Shown in pieces: positions 51,009 through 60,359 of a stretch of 64,000 bases of DNA; position 1 is the stretch's first letter, and each line of letters starts with the position of its first letter. The notes beneath the pieces are model-generated. The model was not told the origin of the DNA and searched no databases. It worked only from the letters and a program-made list of their open reading frames with translations. Source of the stretch: JBHHYU01 sp046757725 (GTDB lineage: Bacteria; Desulfobacterota; Binatia; UBA9968); the NCBI GenBank assembly GCA_046757725.1, contig JBHHYU010000007.1, forward strand, positions 1-64,000, written 5' to 3'. A program made the translations under genes and the position numbers.

Positions 51009-51824
51009 TCAAAGCAACACGCTTACCCCAAAAACGCTCTCTTTTTTTTCCTCTTGTACCGTTGTCCAAAACGCGGGTTTAACCCTTGTCGCCCAGTCAT
51101 GGAAAGCGTGGTTCCCGTCTATATCATCTGCTATCACGATACAACGTTGAGTCAGATAGGGCGCCACCATCTGAAGCTCCCATAGGATATTGCTGTAAGT
51201 ATGCAAGCTGTCATGGACAAAGATATTCACCAGCCCTAGTTGTGGCAACAGCGAAGGCAACACACGCTTGCTCACACCTCGATGAAGTCGCCATCGGCGT
51301 TTTGCGCGGTCCGGGATCAAAATCCCCACAAACTGATCTGCGTCACAGCCCAAAGGTGGAAGATCCACGCTGTGCAGCACTCCTTCGTCATTGAGTTCCA
51401 GAGCCTTTAAAATAAAAGCTGACGTTACCCCATAGGCCACACCAGTTTCTAACACTACCCGAGGTCTAAACATTCTGCAGGCTAGATAGCACATACGTGC
51501 TAGCGTAAAATCTGCATTGTGGGAAAGAGAAAAAGGAGCCCTTGCAGCAATCTCTCTTGCTTTTCTCCCAACTTCTGCGGCAATCTCATTACAGGCAACG
51601 TCATCCTCGTAGGAACTCGCCGCCACACCGAGTAAACCTCCAATTTCCAAGGCTGCCTCATGCAATGTCTTAGAGTCGTATGAAGGTTGCCTAACCCAGA
51701 ACTTCTCTAACCGAACATCCAGGATGGTACGCACACGATCATAAAATTCCAACGGATACTTCGGAAGAAGCGACAGGAGCAGGCTAGTCTTGTGTAGTGT
51801 TTTATTCACATCTGTCAGACTCAT
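51009..51824 (-). CDS. Class I SAM methyltransferase (Methyltransf_24 type)
   Basis: Protein of 271 residues. The methyltransferase core lies at about 115-235: RVVLETGVAYGVTSAFILKAL as motif I, HSVDLPPLG, FVHDSLHTYSNILWELQMV and IVIADDIDGNHAF. Sugar O-methyltransferases of polysaccharide loci often have this form, with the Asp-Asp-x-x-x-Asn site. The N-terminal 100 residues are helical and unassigned. Confidence 0.82.
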   Translation of the reverse strand: MSLTDVNKTLHKTSLLLSLLPKYPLEFYDRVRTILDVRLEKFWVRQPSYDSKTLHEAALEIGGLLGVAASSYEDDVACNEIAAEVGRKAREIAARAPFSLSHNADFTLARMCYLACRMFRPRVVLETGVAYGVTSAFILKALELNDEGVLHSVDLPPLGCDADQFVGILIPDRAKRRWRLHRGVSKRVLPSLLPQLGLVNIFVHDSLHTYSNILWELQMVAPYLTQRCIVIADDIDGNHAFHDWATRVKPAFWTTVQEEKKESVFGVSVLL

Positions 51825-51940
51825 CCAAGTTCAATCCTCTATCGTCGGCACACAAGTTGGCTGAAATGGCCGGGGAATAGGATAGAGGGAAAAGGGTCTT
51901 ATCGTTCCCTGCGCTGCCATTTTCCCGTACTACACCCGAT

Positions 51941-52765
51941 TCATTTTGCGTTGCCCGTTGGATATCCCAACCGAGTGAGTACCTCCCCTGCGCAGCTCTC
52001 AATGAGCTGTTCTTGCTGGCTGCTTAATTTTCCAACCCAGTCTCCCACTATGCCCTTATCCACGAACCTCCCATTTTCTCGGATACTTCTGAAAACGGTG
52101 TCCAACGCATTTTGTTCCTTAGCACGCATGCGATCTATAGAGTTATTTCGAATCGCCTCCCGCATTGTGCTCCTGCTTACCTGGACATGAAGAAAGTCAA
52201 GAATTCCGTCAAGTATGTCTTCTGTCTTCCGCCGTAGTTCCTCATACTTCACAACAAAAAAATGCCGATCATTGCCACGGGCAACTTTCAGCCAAGAGTC
52301 CACGTGATTCACCCAGGTACCATACCCATTCGCTTTCCCCTTCAGAAACTGTAATAGAAATGCGTCCATCTCTTTGCCGTAGAGTTGTAGTGACCTATAG
52401 TAAGTGTATTCGGAGAGCATCACGTCTCTGGGGTCACGCACTAAATAAACGGCCCTCTGATACTCTTTACGGTACGGCTCATGGCTCTTGATAAGGCGGC
52501 CTCCCCGAGGCAGAATCCTTACAGCACGATGGTGGTTTCCCACCTCCGGAATAACTTGATCTATGGTTTGAAACTCGGAAGATTGGGTGGTAAGAATCTC
52601 AGCAAGTAGGAACCGAAGCCAGGTGTTTCCTGATCTCGGATAAGAGGCAATGAGGACATCATCAGGTCGAAGACCCCTGTGACGAAGCCATATGAAAGGG
52701 GCCCGCACCCTGGTTTTTGAGAGACGGTGACGCAAATACCTGACGGATACCATCAAACTACCCAA
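51941..52765 (-). CDS. Sulfotransferase (PAPS-dependent), type 1
   Basis: Sulfotransferase of 274 residues. The 5'-phosphosulfate loop is IASYPRSGNTWLRFLLAE (about residues 39-56), the 3'-phosphate site is VYLVRDPRDVMLSEYTYYR, and the dimerisation-type C-terminal region has FVDKGIVGDWVGKLS, as in cytosolic-type sulfotransferases. It would move sulfate from PAPS to a hydroxyl, probably of a glycan. A second, different sulfotransferase follows upstream in the operon. Confidence 0.9.
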   Translation of the reverse strand: MGSLMVSVRYLRHRLSKTRVRAPFIWLRHRGLRPDDVLIASYPRSGNTWLRFLLAEILTTQSSEFQTIDQVIPEVGNHHRAVRILPRGGRLIKSHEPYRKEYQRAVYLVRDPRDVMLSEYTYYRSLQLYGKEMDAFLLQFLKGKANGYGTWVNHVDSWLKVARGNDRHFFVVKYEELRRKTEDILDGILDFLHVQVSRSTMREAIRNNSIDRMRAKEQNALDTVFRSIRENGRFVDKGIVGDWVGKLSSQQEQLIESCAGEVLTRLGYPTGNAK

Positions 52766-52838
52766 CCATAATTTCCCCTCAATGAAGGTCTCACATCCCT
52801 TGTAGTTGTTGTCTCATTCCGGCGGAATCACCGCATGG

Positions 52839-53780
52839 CTAGATGTAGCCGTATCTCAAGAGTAAAAACGAGGTTAATGCGGTTACGAGAATTCTGTCCT
52901 TTTTTTTCATGCCTACTTTCCACCTCTGATCCGGTACCAATTCCACAGCTCCACGCTGAAAACGATCTGGATTCCCCGAAACGGTATGATTACTTTTAAG
53001 TTCAACTGTATTGGGCGTCACAAATGGAAGACGGGATGCTTGCTCTTCCACTAGATCTAGGATGCGTCGAACGGCTGCATGGGGATCTTGAATAAAATCT
53101 TCATATCGTAGCCTCAGGTACCTCCCCCGAGAATGCTTCCAGAGCATCTCTGCAGCCACATTCTTAACGCTCCATCGGACAGCGCTTCCCAAAGGACTGT
53201 ATTGCCGAAAGTAGGTAGGTCCTTGTGAATCTGGATACAGCATTTTTCTTCCCCCCCAGGAATATGCTGTCCCACGGGAATCTCTGATCAGATGAACAAT
53301 ATAGAGATCAATCGTCGGTATCATTCCTAGAAGGTAGCCATAGGAAGGAAACTTTGAAGAGTCGACAATGATTCTACTGCCAGTTCTAGTTTGAACCGTT
53401 TGATAGAGACCTTCTAAAACGGCCAGAAATTCTCGCATACGAGACTTTATCAGGGACTTTCCTCCAAGCATTAACATGAATGGAATATGGTGGGTGCGGG
53501 CGCCTCTTTCCCGTAAACGAACCATCTTGTATGGATCAACTTGCTCCGTTCCCGCAAAAAACTCACTAAAGATGTTTTTCCAAACCACGCACTCTTTCAG
53601 CCGACTTCCGCAGCCACAAAGCCTGTTTTCTATTATGCCCCGCTCCCAAATAAGACAAAGCTCTCCTGCGTGAAAGAAACCTTGGATCTGGCCCAGGATA
53701 TCACCGAGCAGGGTACTCCCACTGCGCCCCCAGCCAGTGATGTACAAGACTCTTATGCTTGCACCTGCGATGGGTAACAC
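52839..53780 (-). CDS. Sulfotransferase family protein, type 2
   Basis: A sulfotransferase-like protein of 313 residues, unlike the previous one. The PAPS loop is YITGWGRSGSTLLGDILGQ (about 11-29) and the 3'-phosphate site VHLIRDSRGTAYSWG. A Cys-containing insertion (NRLCGCGSRLKECVVW) follows the first motif. It lies just after the flippase gene on the minus strand. Sulfation of the exported glycan or of a lipid is a likely role; the acceptor is unknown. Confidence 0.85.
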   Translation of the reverse strand: MLPIAGASIRVLYITGWGRSGSTLLGDILGQIQGFFHAGELCLIWERGIIENRLCGCGSRLKECVVWKNIFSEFFAGTEQVDPYKMVRLRERGARTHHIPFMLMLGGKSLIKSRMREFLAVLEGLYQTVQTRTGSRIIVDSSKFPSYGYLLGMIPTIDLYIVHLIRDSRGTAYSWGGRKMLYPDSQGPTYFRQYSPLGSAVRWSVKNVAAEMLWKHSRGRYLRLRYEDFIQDPHAAVRRILDLVEEQASRLPFVTPNTVELKSNHTVSGNPDRFQRGAVELVPDQRWKVGMKKKDRILVTALTSFLLLRYGYI

Positions 53781-53781
53781 G

Positions 53782-55329
53782 CTATTTCAAGCGTCCTCGT
53801 AGCAGCCGCAAAAATTGAAGATCTTCATTGTCGAGACCTAAAACAATCAAGGTGCTTCCAAAAATGATATAGGACATAAGGCACACCAAGAACAAATGAT
53901 AGGGATTTTGAGGAATCATTAAAAGAATCCTGACAAGCAATAGCACTCCTATGATTAATCCTCCTGCGAGAAACCCTTTAAAATATCTTATATCATACGG
54001 CCAGATTCCCAATGAACGTTTTACCTGGAACAAAGCTAAAAAGAAGAGGCCTCCGACAGCGCACGTGGTTCCTAAAGCAGCACCCACGACTCCAAGCGTG
54101 GGAATAAGGACCCAGTTCAATAGAATATCAGTGACCACCATGGAGCTAGAAATCAAAAGCCATCGAACTTGGTGTCCCGTCATAAGCAGCAAGAGACCCA
54201 CCGCCCCAGTTCCTGCATTGATCAGCTGTCCTACCGACAGAACGAGCAGAGGTAACCCGCCGCTTTTGTATTCGCTACCAAACAGTAGGATCATTACTTC
54301 TTCCGAAAAAAAACAAATCATTAAAAATAACGGCAGGCTCATATAGAGCGCCCATTTGGTGCTTACCCTAAACAATTCCTGTAGTCGATCCATTTCCGTT
54401 TTTTGATAGAGGTCAGCAATCATAGGAGAAAAGATGGTGCCGAATCCGCTCAGGATAACCGCAAATAGGAGGGAAGATTGTGAGGCTGCCTGGTAGACTC
54501 CAACCTCGACTCCCGGCAAAAAGTAACCGACCATTAAGACGTCGATTCGCGTAACCAAAACTACGAATATACTTGCGAAAGAGACAGGTAAGGAAAACCA
54601 AAACAGCTTGCTGACAGGAAAATCGAATGTAACCCGACGAGAAAATACTGCCGGGAATAGATGTCTTGTGTAGCACAGAGCCAGAATGAAAGCAATGCTA
54701 AACGAGGCTACCACTGCAACGACCGCACCCAACAACTTCCACCCTAAAAGGTAAAATGTGACAATCAGCAAGAGATTCGCGGTTGGCTGAATCAGCTCCT
54801 CGCTATAAACAGAATACTGCATCCGCTGCGAAACTCTGGTAGCCGCTGCTACGACTTTCAGTCCGGCAACGAGAGAAACTGCCAGTCCAAACCAGCGTAA
54901 TACAAAGGTCAATTCAGAATTTTGGAATACCTGTTCGGCCAACCAAGGGGCTGCAGCAACAAGGGCACCTCCAAACAACAGCCCTGATAGAAGTGTCAAC
55001 CCAACGGCTTGGAACAAAACACCTTTGAATCTCGAGGAGTCCGTATTCCAGCAGGGTGAACCATAACGAATGATTCCGTGATCCAACCCAAGGAGAGAGA
55101 TCAATCCTACAATGCGAAGTATCGTCCATCCAATCGCATATAAGCCAAAGGCCTCGGGTGCCAGCAGGCGGGCAAGTACAATCTGACCTAAAACATGTGT
55201 CGCACGACCTACAGTTCTACCCATTAGGGTAATCCCGCCGCCTGTTGCAAGTGTTACGACATCCCTATCTGCGCACGAAACGTCAATCTCCGGTTGTGTT
55301 GTGGAAGGTTTTTTACTCACTGCTTCCAA
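53782..55329 (-). CDS. Polysaccharide flippase (Wzx-like, MATE/MVF fold)
   Basis: Membrane protein of 515 residues with about 12-14 hydrophobic segments, of the polysaccharide biosynthesis/MOP flippase family. GGGITLMGRTVGRATHVLGQ, then ARLLAPEAFGLYAIGW is the family start. Inner motifs include PGVEVGVYQAASQSS and a C-terminal lipid II flippase-like region. It should move undecaprenyl-linked repeat units across the inner membrane. It heads the minus-strand polysaccharide unit, divergent from a glycosyltransferase. Confidence 0.92.
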   Translation of the reverse strand: MEAVSKKPSTTQPEIDVSCADRDVVTLATGGGITLMGRTVGRATHVLGQIVLARLLAPEAFGLYAIGWTILRIVGLISLLGLDHGIIRYGSPCWNTDSSRFKGVLFQAVGLTLLSGLLFGGALVAAAPWLAEQVFQNSELTFVLRWFGLAVSLVAGLKVVAAATRVSQRMQYSVYSEELIQPTANLLLIVTFYLLGWKLLGAVVAVVASFSIAFILALCYTRHLFPAVFSRRVTFDFPVSKLFWFSLPVSFASIFVVLVTRIDVLMVGYFLPGVEVGVYQAASQSSLLFAVILSGFGTIFSPMIADLYQKTEMDRLQELFRVSTKWALYMSLPLFLMICFFSEEVMILLFGSEYKSGGLPLLVLSVGQLINAGTGAVGLLLLMTGHQVRWLLISSSMVVTDILLNWVLIPTLGVVGAALGTTCAVGGLFFLALFQVKRSLGIWPYDIRYFKGFLAGGLIIGVLLLVRILLMIPQNPYHLFLVCLMSYIIFGSTLIVLGLDNEDLQFLRLLRGRLK

Positions 55330-55494
55330 TGGTCTCGAATTTTACTGGTCTATCCGCGGATGCCGGCTCCTCAACCCATTGCCTGTCAGTCGATAGAAGA
55401 TCACAATAGTCCTCGCTCTACCGGGGCATTCCATAGATGGCATCGTGAGCTGGATTGAGAGCGGTACCAGGCTTGGGATTAGTTGAAGTATTTC

Positions 55495-55523
55495 TTGCAT
55501 GCTAGAACCACTGCTAGTATAAT
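55495..55523 (+). promoter_or_regulatory. Promoter with perfect -10 box
   Basis: TTGCAT (55495-55500) and TATAAT (55518-55523) are 17 bases apart. The -10 is a perfect consensus match and the -35 is weak. It points towards the GT2 gene starting at 55643, leaving a leader of about 110 bases. Confidence 0.5.
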
Positions 55524-55545
55524 AACCTGCTATTATTTAGTGGTT
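55506..55545. promoter_or_regulatory. Inverted repeat overlapping the promoter
   Basis: AACCACT (55506-55512) pairs with AGTGGTT (55539-55545), and inside it TAATA pairs with TATTA across ACCTGC. The structure covers the -10 box, so it could be an operator or, in RNA, a leader hairpin. Confidence 0.4.
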
Positions 55546-55642
55546 AATAATTCGGCACTCTTATAACGCAATTTTTCCCTCTTATCAAATTTTACTTAAC
55601 CATTTGCCACTTGAGCTTTCTCCGTCGTAAGGACAGCTAACC

Positions 55643-56593
55643 GTGGAATCACGACAGGCAACGAGCATGAGTATCATTATTCCCACAAGGGATCGATGCG
55701 AGACAGTAAAAGAGCTTCTGCAAAGCCTTAGCAAGCTGCGAGGTCTCGAAAGCATTCAGCCCGAGATTCTTATAGGAGATAACAATTCCAAAGACGGGAC
55801 TTGGGAGTTGTTGCAAACGGAGGCCAAACAATTTCCCGTTCCGTTTTACCCAATGAAGATTTCTACTCCTGGAAAATCGGCCGTCCTTAATGAGGCTATA
55901 GGTGTCGCTCGGGGTGAACTCCTGGCCTTTCTGGATGACGATGTGGTTGTGGAGCCAGGATGGCTTGAGTCCGTTCAACGTTTTTTCCTGTCGACCTCCT
56001 ACCAGGTCGCTCAGGGCATCATTCGTCTTCAATCTCCCGAAGCAACGGACAGCGATATTTTAAGTTTGCTCCAGCGCTATCGAACGGTTACGAATTTGGA
56101 ATACTCGAACGGTGCCCAAGAGACCCGTTCTTTGAACGGGGCGAATTTTGCCCTTTATCGAAACGTCTTTGATCAGATCGGCCGCTTTGACGAACGGCTT
56201 GGACCCGGGGTTTCGGGGACCTCGGAGGATATAGAGCTGGCACACCGTATCCGCCATGCAGGAACAAAAATAGGATATATGAGAGAGTCCATTGTCTATC
56301 ATAAGGTGGAACGGGCAAGGCTAACGGAGGCTTACTTTAAATTACACCACAGACGTCAAGGCCGAAGCCGGCTTTTATTTCACAACCCCTCCATCGGGCG
56401 CATCCTTTGTGACCTGATCCGTGTTTCCGTTCAATACGGTTTCTATTTTCTCAAGAGAAACGAAAGGAAAAAATACCGCAGCAAAGGCCGTATCTACCAT
56501 TACCTCGAGATGCTTTCAGTCAAATGCCAACGGCAGCAGAGGACTACAATCCAAGGAACGGGGTTCACTGGGAAAAACCGAGCCCTTTTGTAG
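55643..56593 (+). CDS. Glycosyltransferase family 2
   Basis: GT-A fold glycosyltransferase of 316 residues. It begins SIIIPTRDRCETVKELLQSL, then GDNNSKDGT, GVARGELLAFLDDDVVVEPGW (the DDD metal-binding motif) and GFDERLGPGVSGTSEDIEL with the acidic catalytic base in ED. The start is GTG 55643, with AAGGA nine bases before it; ATG at 55667 is a shorter option. It is the only plus-strand gene of the locus, and its last 29 bases overlap the end of lptD on the other strand. Confidence 0.92.
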   Translation: MESRQATSMSIIIPTRDRCETVKELLQSLSKLRGLESIQPEILIGDNNSKDGTWELLQTEAKQFPVPFYPMKISTPGKSAVLNEAIGVARGELLAFLDDDVVVEPGWLESVQRFFLSTSYQVAQGIIRLQSPEATDSDILSLLQRYRTVTNLEYSNGAQETRSLNGANFALYRNVFDQIGRFDERLGPGVSGTSEDIELAHRIRHAGTKIGYMRESIVYHKVERARLTEAYFKLHHRRQGRSRLLFHNPSIGRILCDLIRVSVQYGFYFLKRNERKKYRSKGRIYHYLEMLSVKCQRQQRTTIQGTGFTGKNRALL

Positions 56594-58904
56594 CGCTTCG
56601 AGGCGCTGAATTCTGCGAACCCAACCCCAGTAAGTTGAAATTAAATCCGAAACTCGTTTTGGAGGGATTGGTCGTCTTATTAACTGAGAAGGTGACGGTC
56701 CAGCACTCGCATTGGGAAAGAAGCTTGACTCCTATCCGGTTAGACGTAAATCGTGAGTCACGGGTATCGTACGTGGCATTGTAGAGCCCCAAGAGGTAAT
56801 CCGTAACGTGCACCAGGGCGTTGACGGCTACCTGCCCGAGAACATTACGGCTTATCTGCTTTTCATCGGGTAAAGTCGTAAGGTTTGCATTTTCCGCCAA
56901 GGGAGATAAAAAACTCCTCCGAATAAAGCGAAAGCTGAAGCCTAGCTGGTTCGGGCTCATAAAATCCGGGTCCAAAACACGACGGGTAATGGGTCGAGGA
57001 TCTGTCAGCGAGAGTCGGACTGCAGCCTGGGAAAACTGCCAGGGACCAGGATTGAGTCCCCCTTTGAAGCCTAAACTGACGTAATGCGTCGGTGTAAGTT
57101 TCAGGTCCATATCCAGATCGGACAAGCTATCCCCACCGTTCCTCTCCTTGTCGATGTCGTAGCTCATGGCAACTCTTAACCGTCCCAACTCCCGCACATC
57201 ACCCAGCGGAGAACTGGTTAAAAGCTCCACCGTCTGATCAGTCGGCTTAGGTCCCGGGCCAGGCGCAAATTTCCCCCAGAGACGGTTGGTCAGAGAGAAG
57301 GTCAAAAGGTTCCTCCGGTTGATCCGATCAATGCCATCGAAAACGGGAATATCCCGTTGTCGAGCACCTGGGATAAAAAAGTAGCTCAGTTCCGGCTCAA
57401 TGGCATGCTTGATTTTCTTGAGTCCTGACCCACCCCAGTTGAAAACATGTCCGATGGATGTACCTAGCTTAGTTTTGATCTCCACAAGTTCCCTGGAATT
57501 ATTCTGATCAAACGAACCGCCGCTGGTGTTATAGAGATGATACGCCGTCTCTCGAAGCGCTAAATCAAAAGAGCCCAAAAGATAAGGGATTAATCTAAAA
57601 GGTACAACGAGCTCCGGCCGGAGATCGAAACGCAGTCCGTCCGCCCCTGTCTTTCTCACATAGTTAACACCTTCAGCACGCCAGCGAAGCTCAATAGGTG
57701 ATTCAGCCAGGGCCTTCCAACCCCAGAAGGATAATCTTGGAGTTTGATGAAGGGTTCCCCGGTCAGGTTGGATGAAATCTTGAAAAAATTTCGTCTCTCC
57801 TTGGAAATGCATATCTCCCCAGCTTTTGAAGATACCCAAGCGCGATCGATCAAAACGGCTTCTGCGAATATCCGCCTCCCGGGTGGTGTTGAGATCAAAC
57901 CGGTCGACCAGTTCCCTGGTAAAGAGGTCGTCGCTGACGGCAAAGATATCGCTATACGTTTCCCAGCCTGAAGAGCTCATGTGATGATGCGTCGCAATCA
58001 CGCTCCAGCGGTTTTGGGGAATATCCTGGTCGGTAATGGTCCGATCCCCAATGTCATCATTGGCGTTATTCCGCCAAGCCTCACTAAAATACGACAAGTT
58101 CAACTCGGCTTGAGCATGCTGATTCAGAACGGTTCGCACCTGCCCCAGGACACCGACCCGTGACCGGGTTTCCACGTCCGCGCTGAACGTGGCATCCGTG
58201 TTTTTGGATATGGCCCAGAAAAAGGGTTGTTGGATTCTAAAGTCGTCTATACTTGAAAACCCAATCTTAGGAATGAGAAAACCGGTTTTTCTCTCGGTCC
58301 TTAGAGGGAACCAGGCGTAAGGCAGATAAAAAACAGGAACGTCCATGATATAGAAGGTCCCACGCTTGATAATCCCAGTCCCGTCTTCTTGAAGATCGAC
58401 CTCATCAGCCCCAATCTTCCAGTGGGGAGCGCCAGACTCACAGAGGCAAGTCGTGAAAAACCCTTCGTCGATATGATAACTTTGACCGGAAAGTTTCTTG
58501 AAGCGTTCTCCGCGGACCTTGAGATGGCGCTGTATAAAAAAGATGTCCCCGTTTGTAATCTCCCCTGTTTCCCGCTCGAGATTGAGCCGTGCCCTTTCTG
58601 CCTTGAGAGTACCTTGAGGGTCGTCTACTGAGACCTTACCTGTTGCCTCCACGTCCTGGGTTCTTCGATTTACCTGGACCTCATCAGCTTTTAACGTGGT
58701 CTCTCCCCGTATAACCTCTACGTTGCCCGTAGCCTCCACCTTCACCCCTCCATCTTTTACGGATAGATGGTCCGCCGTGATGTTTATTTTTTTTTCTTCC
58801 TTACCGCCTGATGATTGGACCGCTTGCCCGAGCGCTGGAACGGTCTGAAATAAGAATAGCGAAAGACCCAGTCCAAAAGCGGCGTATGTGTGTTGAAATA
58901 CCAT
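56565..58904 (-). CDS. lptD: LPS-assembly protein LptD
   Basis: Outer-membrane barrel that inserts lipopolysaccharide. The 779-residue protein has a signal peptide (LGLSLFLFQTVPALGQA), an N-terminal OstA/LptA-like domain (about 38-145; ADEVQVNRRTQDVEATGKV) and the C-terminal LptD barrel. The segment VPVFYLPYAWFPLRTERKTGFLIP, shown here in part, is highly characteristic. Cysteines in CLCESGAP and QCECW near the ends could form the inter-domain disulfide needed for LptD. It proves an LPS-bearing outer membrane. Convergent with the GT2 gene; four bases after folC. Confidence 0.94.
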   Translation of the reverse strand: MVFQHTYAAFGLGLSLFLFQTVPALGQAVQSSGGKEEKKINITADHLSVKDGGVKVEATGNVEVIRGETTLKADEVQVNRRTQDVEATGKVSVDDPQGTLKAERARLNLERETGEITNGDIFFIQRHLKVRGERFKKLSGQSYHIDEGFFTTCLCESGAPHWKIGADEVDLQEDGTGIIKRGTFYIMDVPVFYLPYAWFPLRTERKTGFLIPKIGFSSIDDFRIQQPFFWAISKNTDATFSADVETRSRVGVLGQVRTVLNQHAQAELNLSYFSEAWRNNANDDIGDRTITDQDIPQNRWSVIATHHHMSSSGWETYSDIFAVSDDLFTRELVDRFDLNTTREADIRRSRFDRSRLGIFKSWGDMHFQGETKFFQDFIQPDRGTLHQTPRLSFWGWKALAESPIELRWRAEGVNYVRKTGADGLRFDLRPELVVPFRLIPYLLGSFDLALRETAYHLYNTSGGSFDQNNSRELVEIKTKLGTSIGHVFNWGGSGLKKIKHAIEPELSYFFIPGARQRDIPVFDGIDRINRRNLLTFSLTNRLWGKFAPGPGPKPTDQTVELLTSSPLGDVRELGRLRVAMSYDIDKERNGGDSLSDLDMDLKLTPTHYVSLGFKGGLNPGPWQFSQAAVRLSLTDPRPITRRVLDPDFMSPNQLGFSFRFIRRSFLSPLAENANLTTLPDEKQISRNVLGQVAVNALVHVTDYLLGLYNATYDTRDSRFTSNRIGVKLLSQCECWTVTFSVNKTTNPSKTSFGFNFNLLGLGSQNSAPRSATKGLGFSQ

Positions 58905-58908
58905 TTGA

Positions 58909-60219
58909 CTACGAGCTGGCTATGGCAACCGGCGTTTCCGCCGATTCCCTATCCGCCATGTCGGCAAGGAAAGGTCTCACTTCCCCCAAGAGATAGAGAG
59001 ATCCCGCCACAAGGATAGTTTGATCTGACTTCGCGCCCCGAATCAGGAACCGAATGGCCTCCCTCGGATCGTCGATGACGGCCATGGGTATTTCCTTGGG
59101 AACGGCCTCTGTTAGTCGCCTTGGATCTGCGCACTGTTTCATGGGGACCCGGGTCAAAACGATTTCACTGGTCACAGCCGCAAGTTCCCGCAGCATCAAG
59201 TGCCAATCCTTATCTCTCATCGCGGCAAATAGCAGCTTGACTTTTTTTAATCCCTGAAAACTCCGGATCTCATTAACCAGCGCCTTGGTGCCCCCCCCGT
59301 TGTGAGCTCCATCCAAGATTACCGTAGGGTGGCGCAGAATCCACTCAAAACGCCCCGGCCAGAAGACCGTATCGAGGCCCTTACGCACCGAGGCCTCACT
59401 TACCGGAAAATCTCCATGTATGACCTCTAATGCGCCAAGGACAAGCGCGGCATTGTCTCGCTCGTACTGCCCTCGAAGCGCTAGTGTAAGGTCCTGTAAA
59501 TGCCACTTCAATCCTTTATAGTCGAAGAGACCGCCTTCTTTCAAACTCAAAGAGAAGTCCCTCCCAAAAAAATAGCTTTCCGATCCCTTTGTCTCAGCCA
59601 CCCCTAGAAAAAAATCTGCCAACTCTTGAGATAAAGAACCGCATACCACCGGGGTACCAGCTTTTATGATGCCACCCTTCTCGCGGGCAATCGAGAGAAG
59701 ATCAGCACCGAGATACGCCTCATGGTCCCTGGAAATGTTTGTGATAATGGAGGCCCGAGGGAGAACAAGATTCGTCGCATCGCATCTTCCTCCCAACCCT
59801 ACCTCTACCACAGCCAGCTCAACCTTTCGGCTGGCAAAATAGACTAGAGCCATCACCGTGACAAACTCAAAGAAAGTAAGGGAAATCCCCTCTTTTACCG
59901 TTCGACGCTTCACGGTCTCTGCCAGCTCAATGACTTCCCCTGGTGAAATTTCGTGCTCTCCCACCCGGATACGCTCCGTAAACGAGACCACATGGGGCGA
60001 CGTGTAAAGTGCAACGTGATAGCCCTCAGCGGAAAGAATGCGGTGTAACATCGCCGCGGTAGAACCTTTTCCATTCGTACCGGCAATATGAAGAGCAGGA
60101 TAACGCCGTTGCGGATAGCCGAAAAGAGAGAGGGCCTGTTCCATACGATGGAGTCGCAGGTCAATCGAACCTCCACGAAGATTGAAGATATAGTTGAGCG
60201 TTTCTGAATAAGATAGCAT
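58909..60219 (-). CDS. folC: Folylpolyglutamate synthase / dihydrofolate synthase
   Basis: Mur-ligase-fold enzyme of 436 residues that adds glutamate to folates, and in many bacteria also makes dihydrofolate. The ATP loop is HIAGTNGKGSTAAMLHRIL (about 44-62), with TSPHVVSFTERIRVG, VEVGLGGRCDATN and ILDGAHNGGGTKAL following. It sits between trpA and lptD on the minus strand, as folC often sits near trp genes in proteobacterial relatives (with accD, absent here). Confidence 0.94.
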   Translation of the reverse strand: MLSYSETLNYIFNLRGGSIDLRLHRMEQALSLFGYPQRRYPALHIAGTNGKGSTAAMLHRILSAEGYHVALYTSPHVVSFTERIRVGEHEISPGEVIELAETVKRRTVKEGISLTFFEFVTVMALVYFASRKVELAVVEVGLGGRCDATNLVLPRASIITNISRDHEAYLGADLLSIAREKGGIIKAGTPVVCGSLSQELADFFLGVAETKGSESYFFGRDFSLSLKEGGLFDYKGLKWHLQDLTLALRGQYERDNAALVLGALEVIHGDFPVSEASVRKGLDTVFWPGRFEWILRHPTVILDGAHNGGGTKALVNEIRSFQGLKKVKLLFAAMRDKDWHLMLRELAAVTSEIVLTRVPMKQCADPRRLTEAVPKEIPMAVIDDPREAIRFLIRGAKSDQTILVAGSLYLLGEVRPFLADMADRESAETPVAIASS

Positions 60220-60243
60220 GTGATACTCTAATAGGTACTTAAG

Positions 60244-60285
60244 TCAGCCACCAGCGATTAATTTTCGGCCATCAGCAATTAGGCA
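60244..60285. repeat. Tandem heptamer repeat between folC and trpA
   Basis: Six 7-base units: tcagcca, ccagcga, ttaattt, tcggcca, tcagcaa, ttaggca. A second set (ggccaat, tgatagc, tcaccgc, tgggaac) lies at 60333-60360 and reaches the trpA stop codon. Confidence 0.6.
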
Positions 60286-60359
60286 ACAAAATTAGGCTAA
60301 AAGGTCCTTTTCATTCCTGCCTCCCCTCGGGCGGCCAATTGATAGCTCACCGCTGGGAA

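Larger units (their letters stand above)
55330..55642. other. Divergent intergenic region of the glycan locus
   Basis: The 313-base gap between the flippase gene (minus) and the GT2 gene (plus) is AT-rich from 55480 on. It holds a strong plus-strand -10 element and an inverted repeat (listed separately). No ORF was recognised. Confidence 0.6.
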
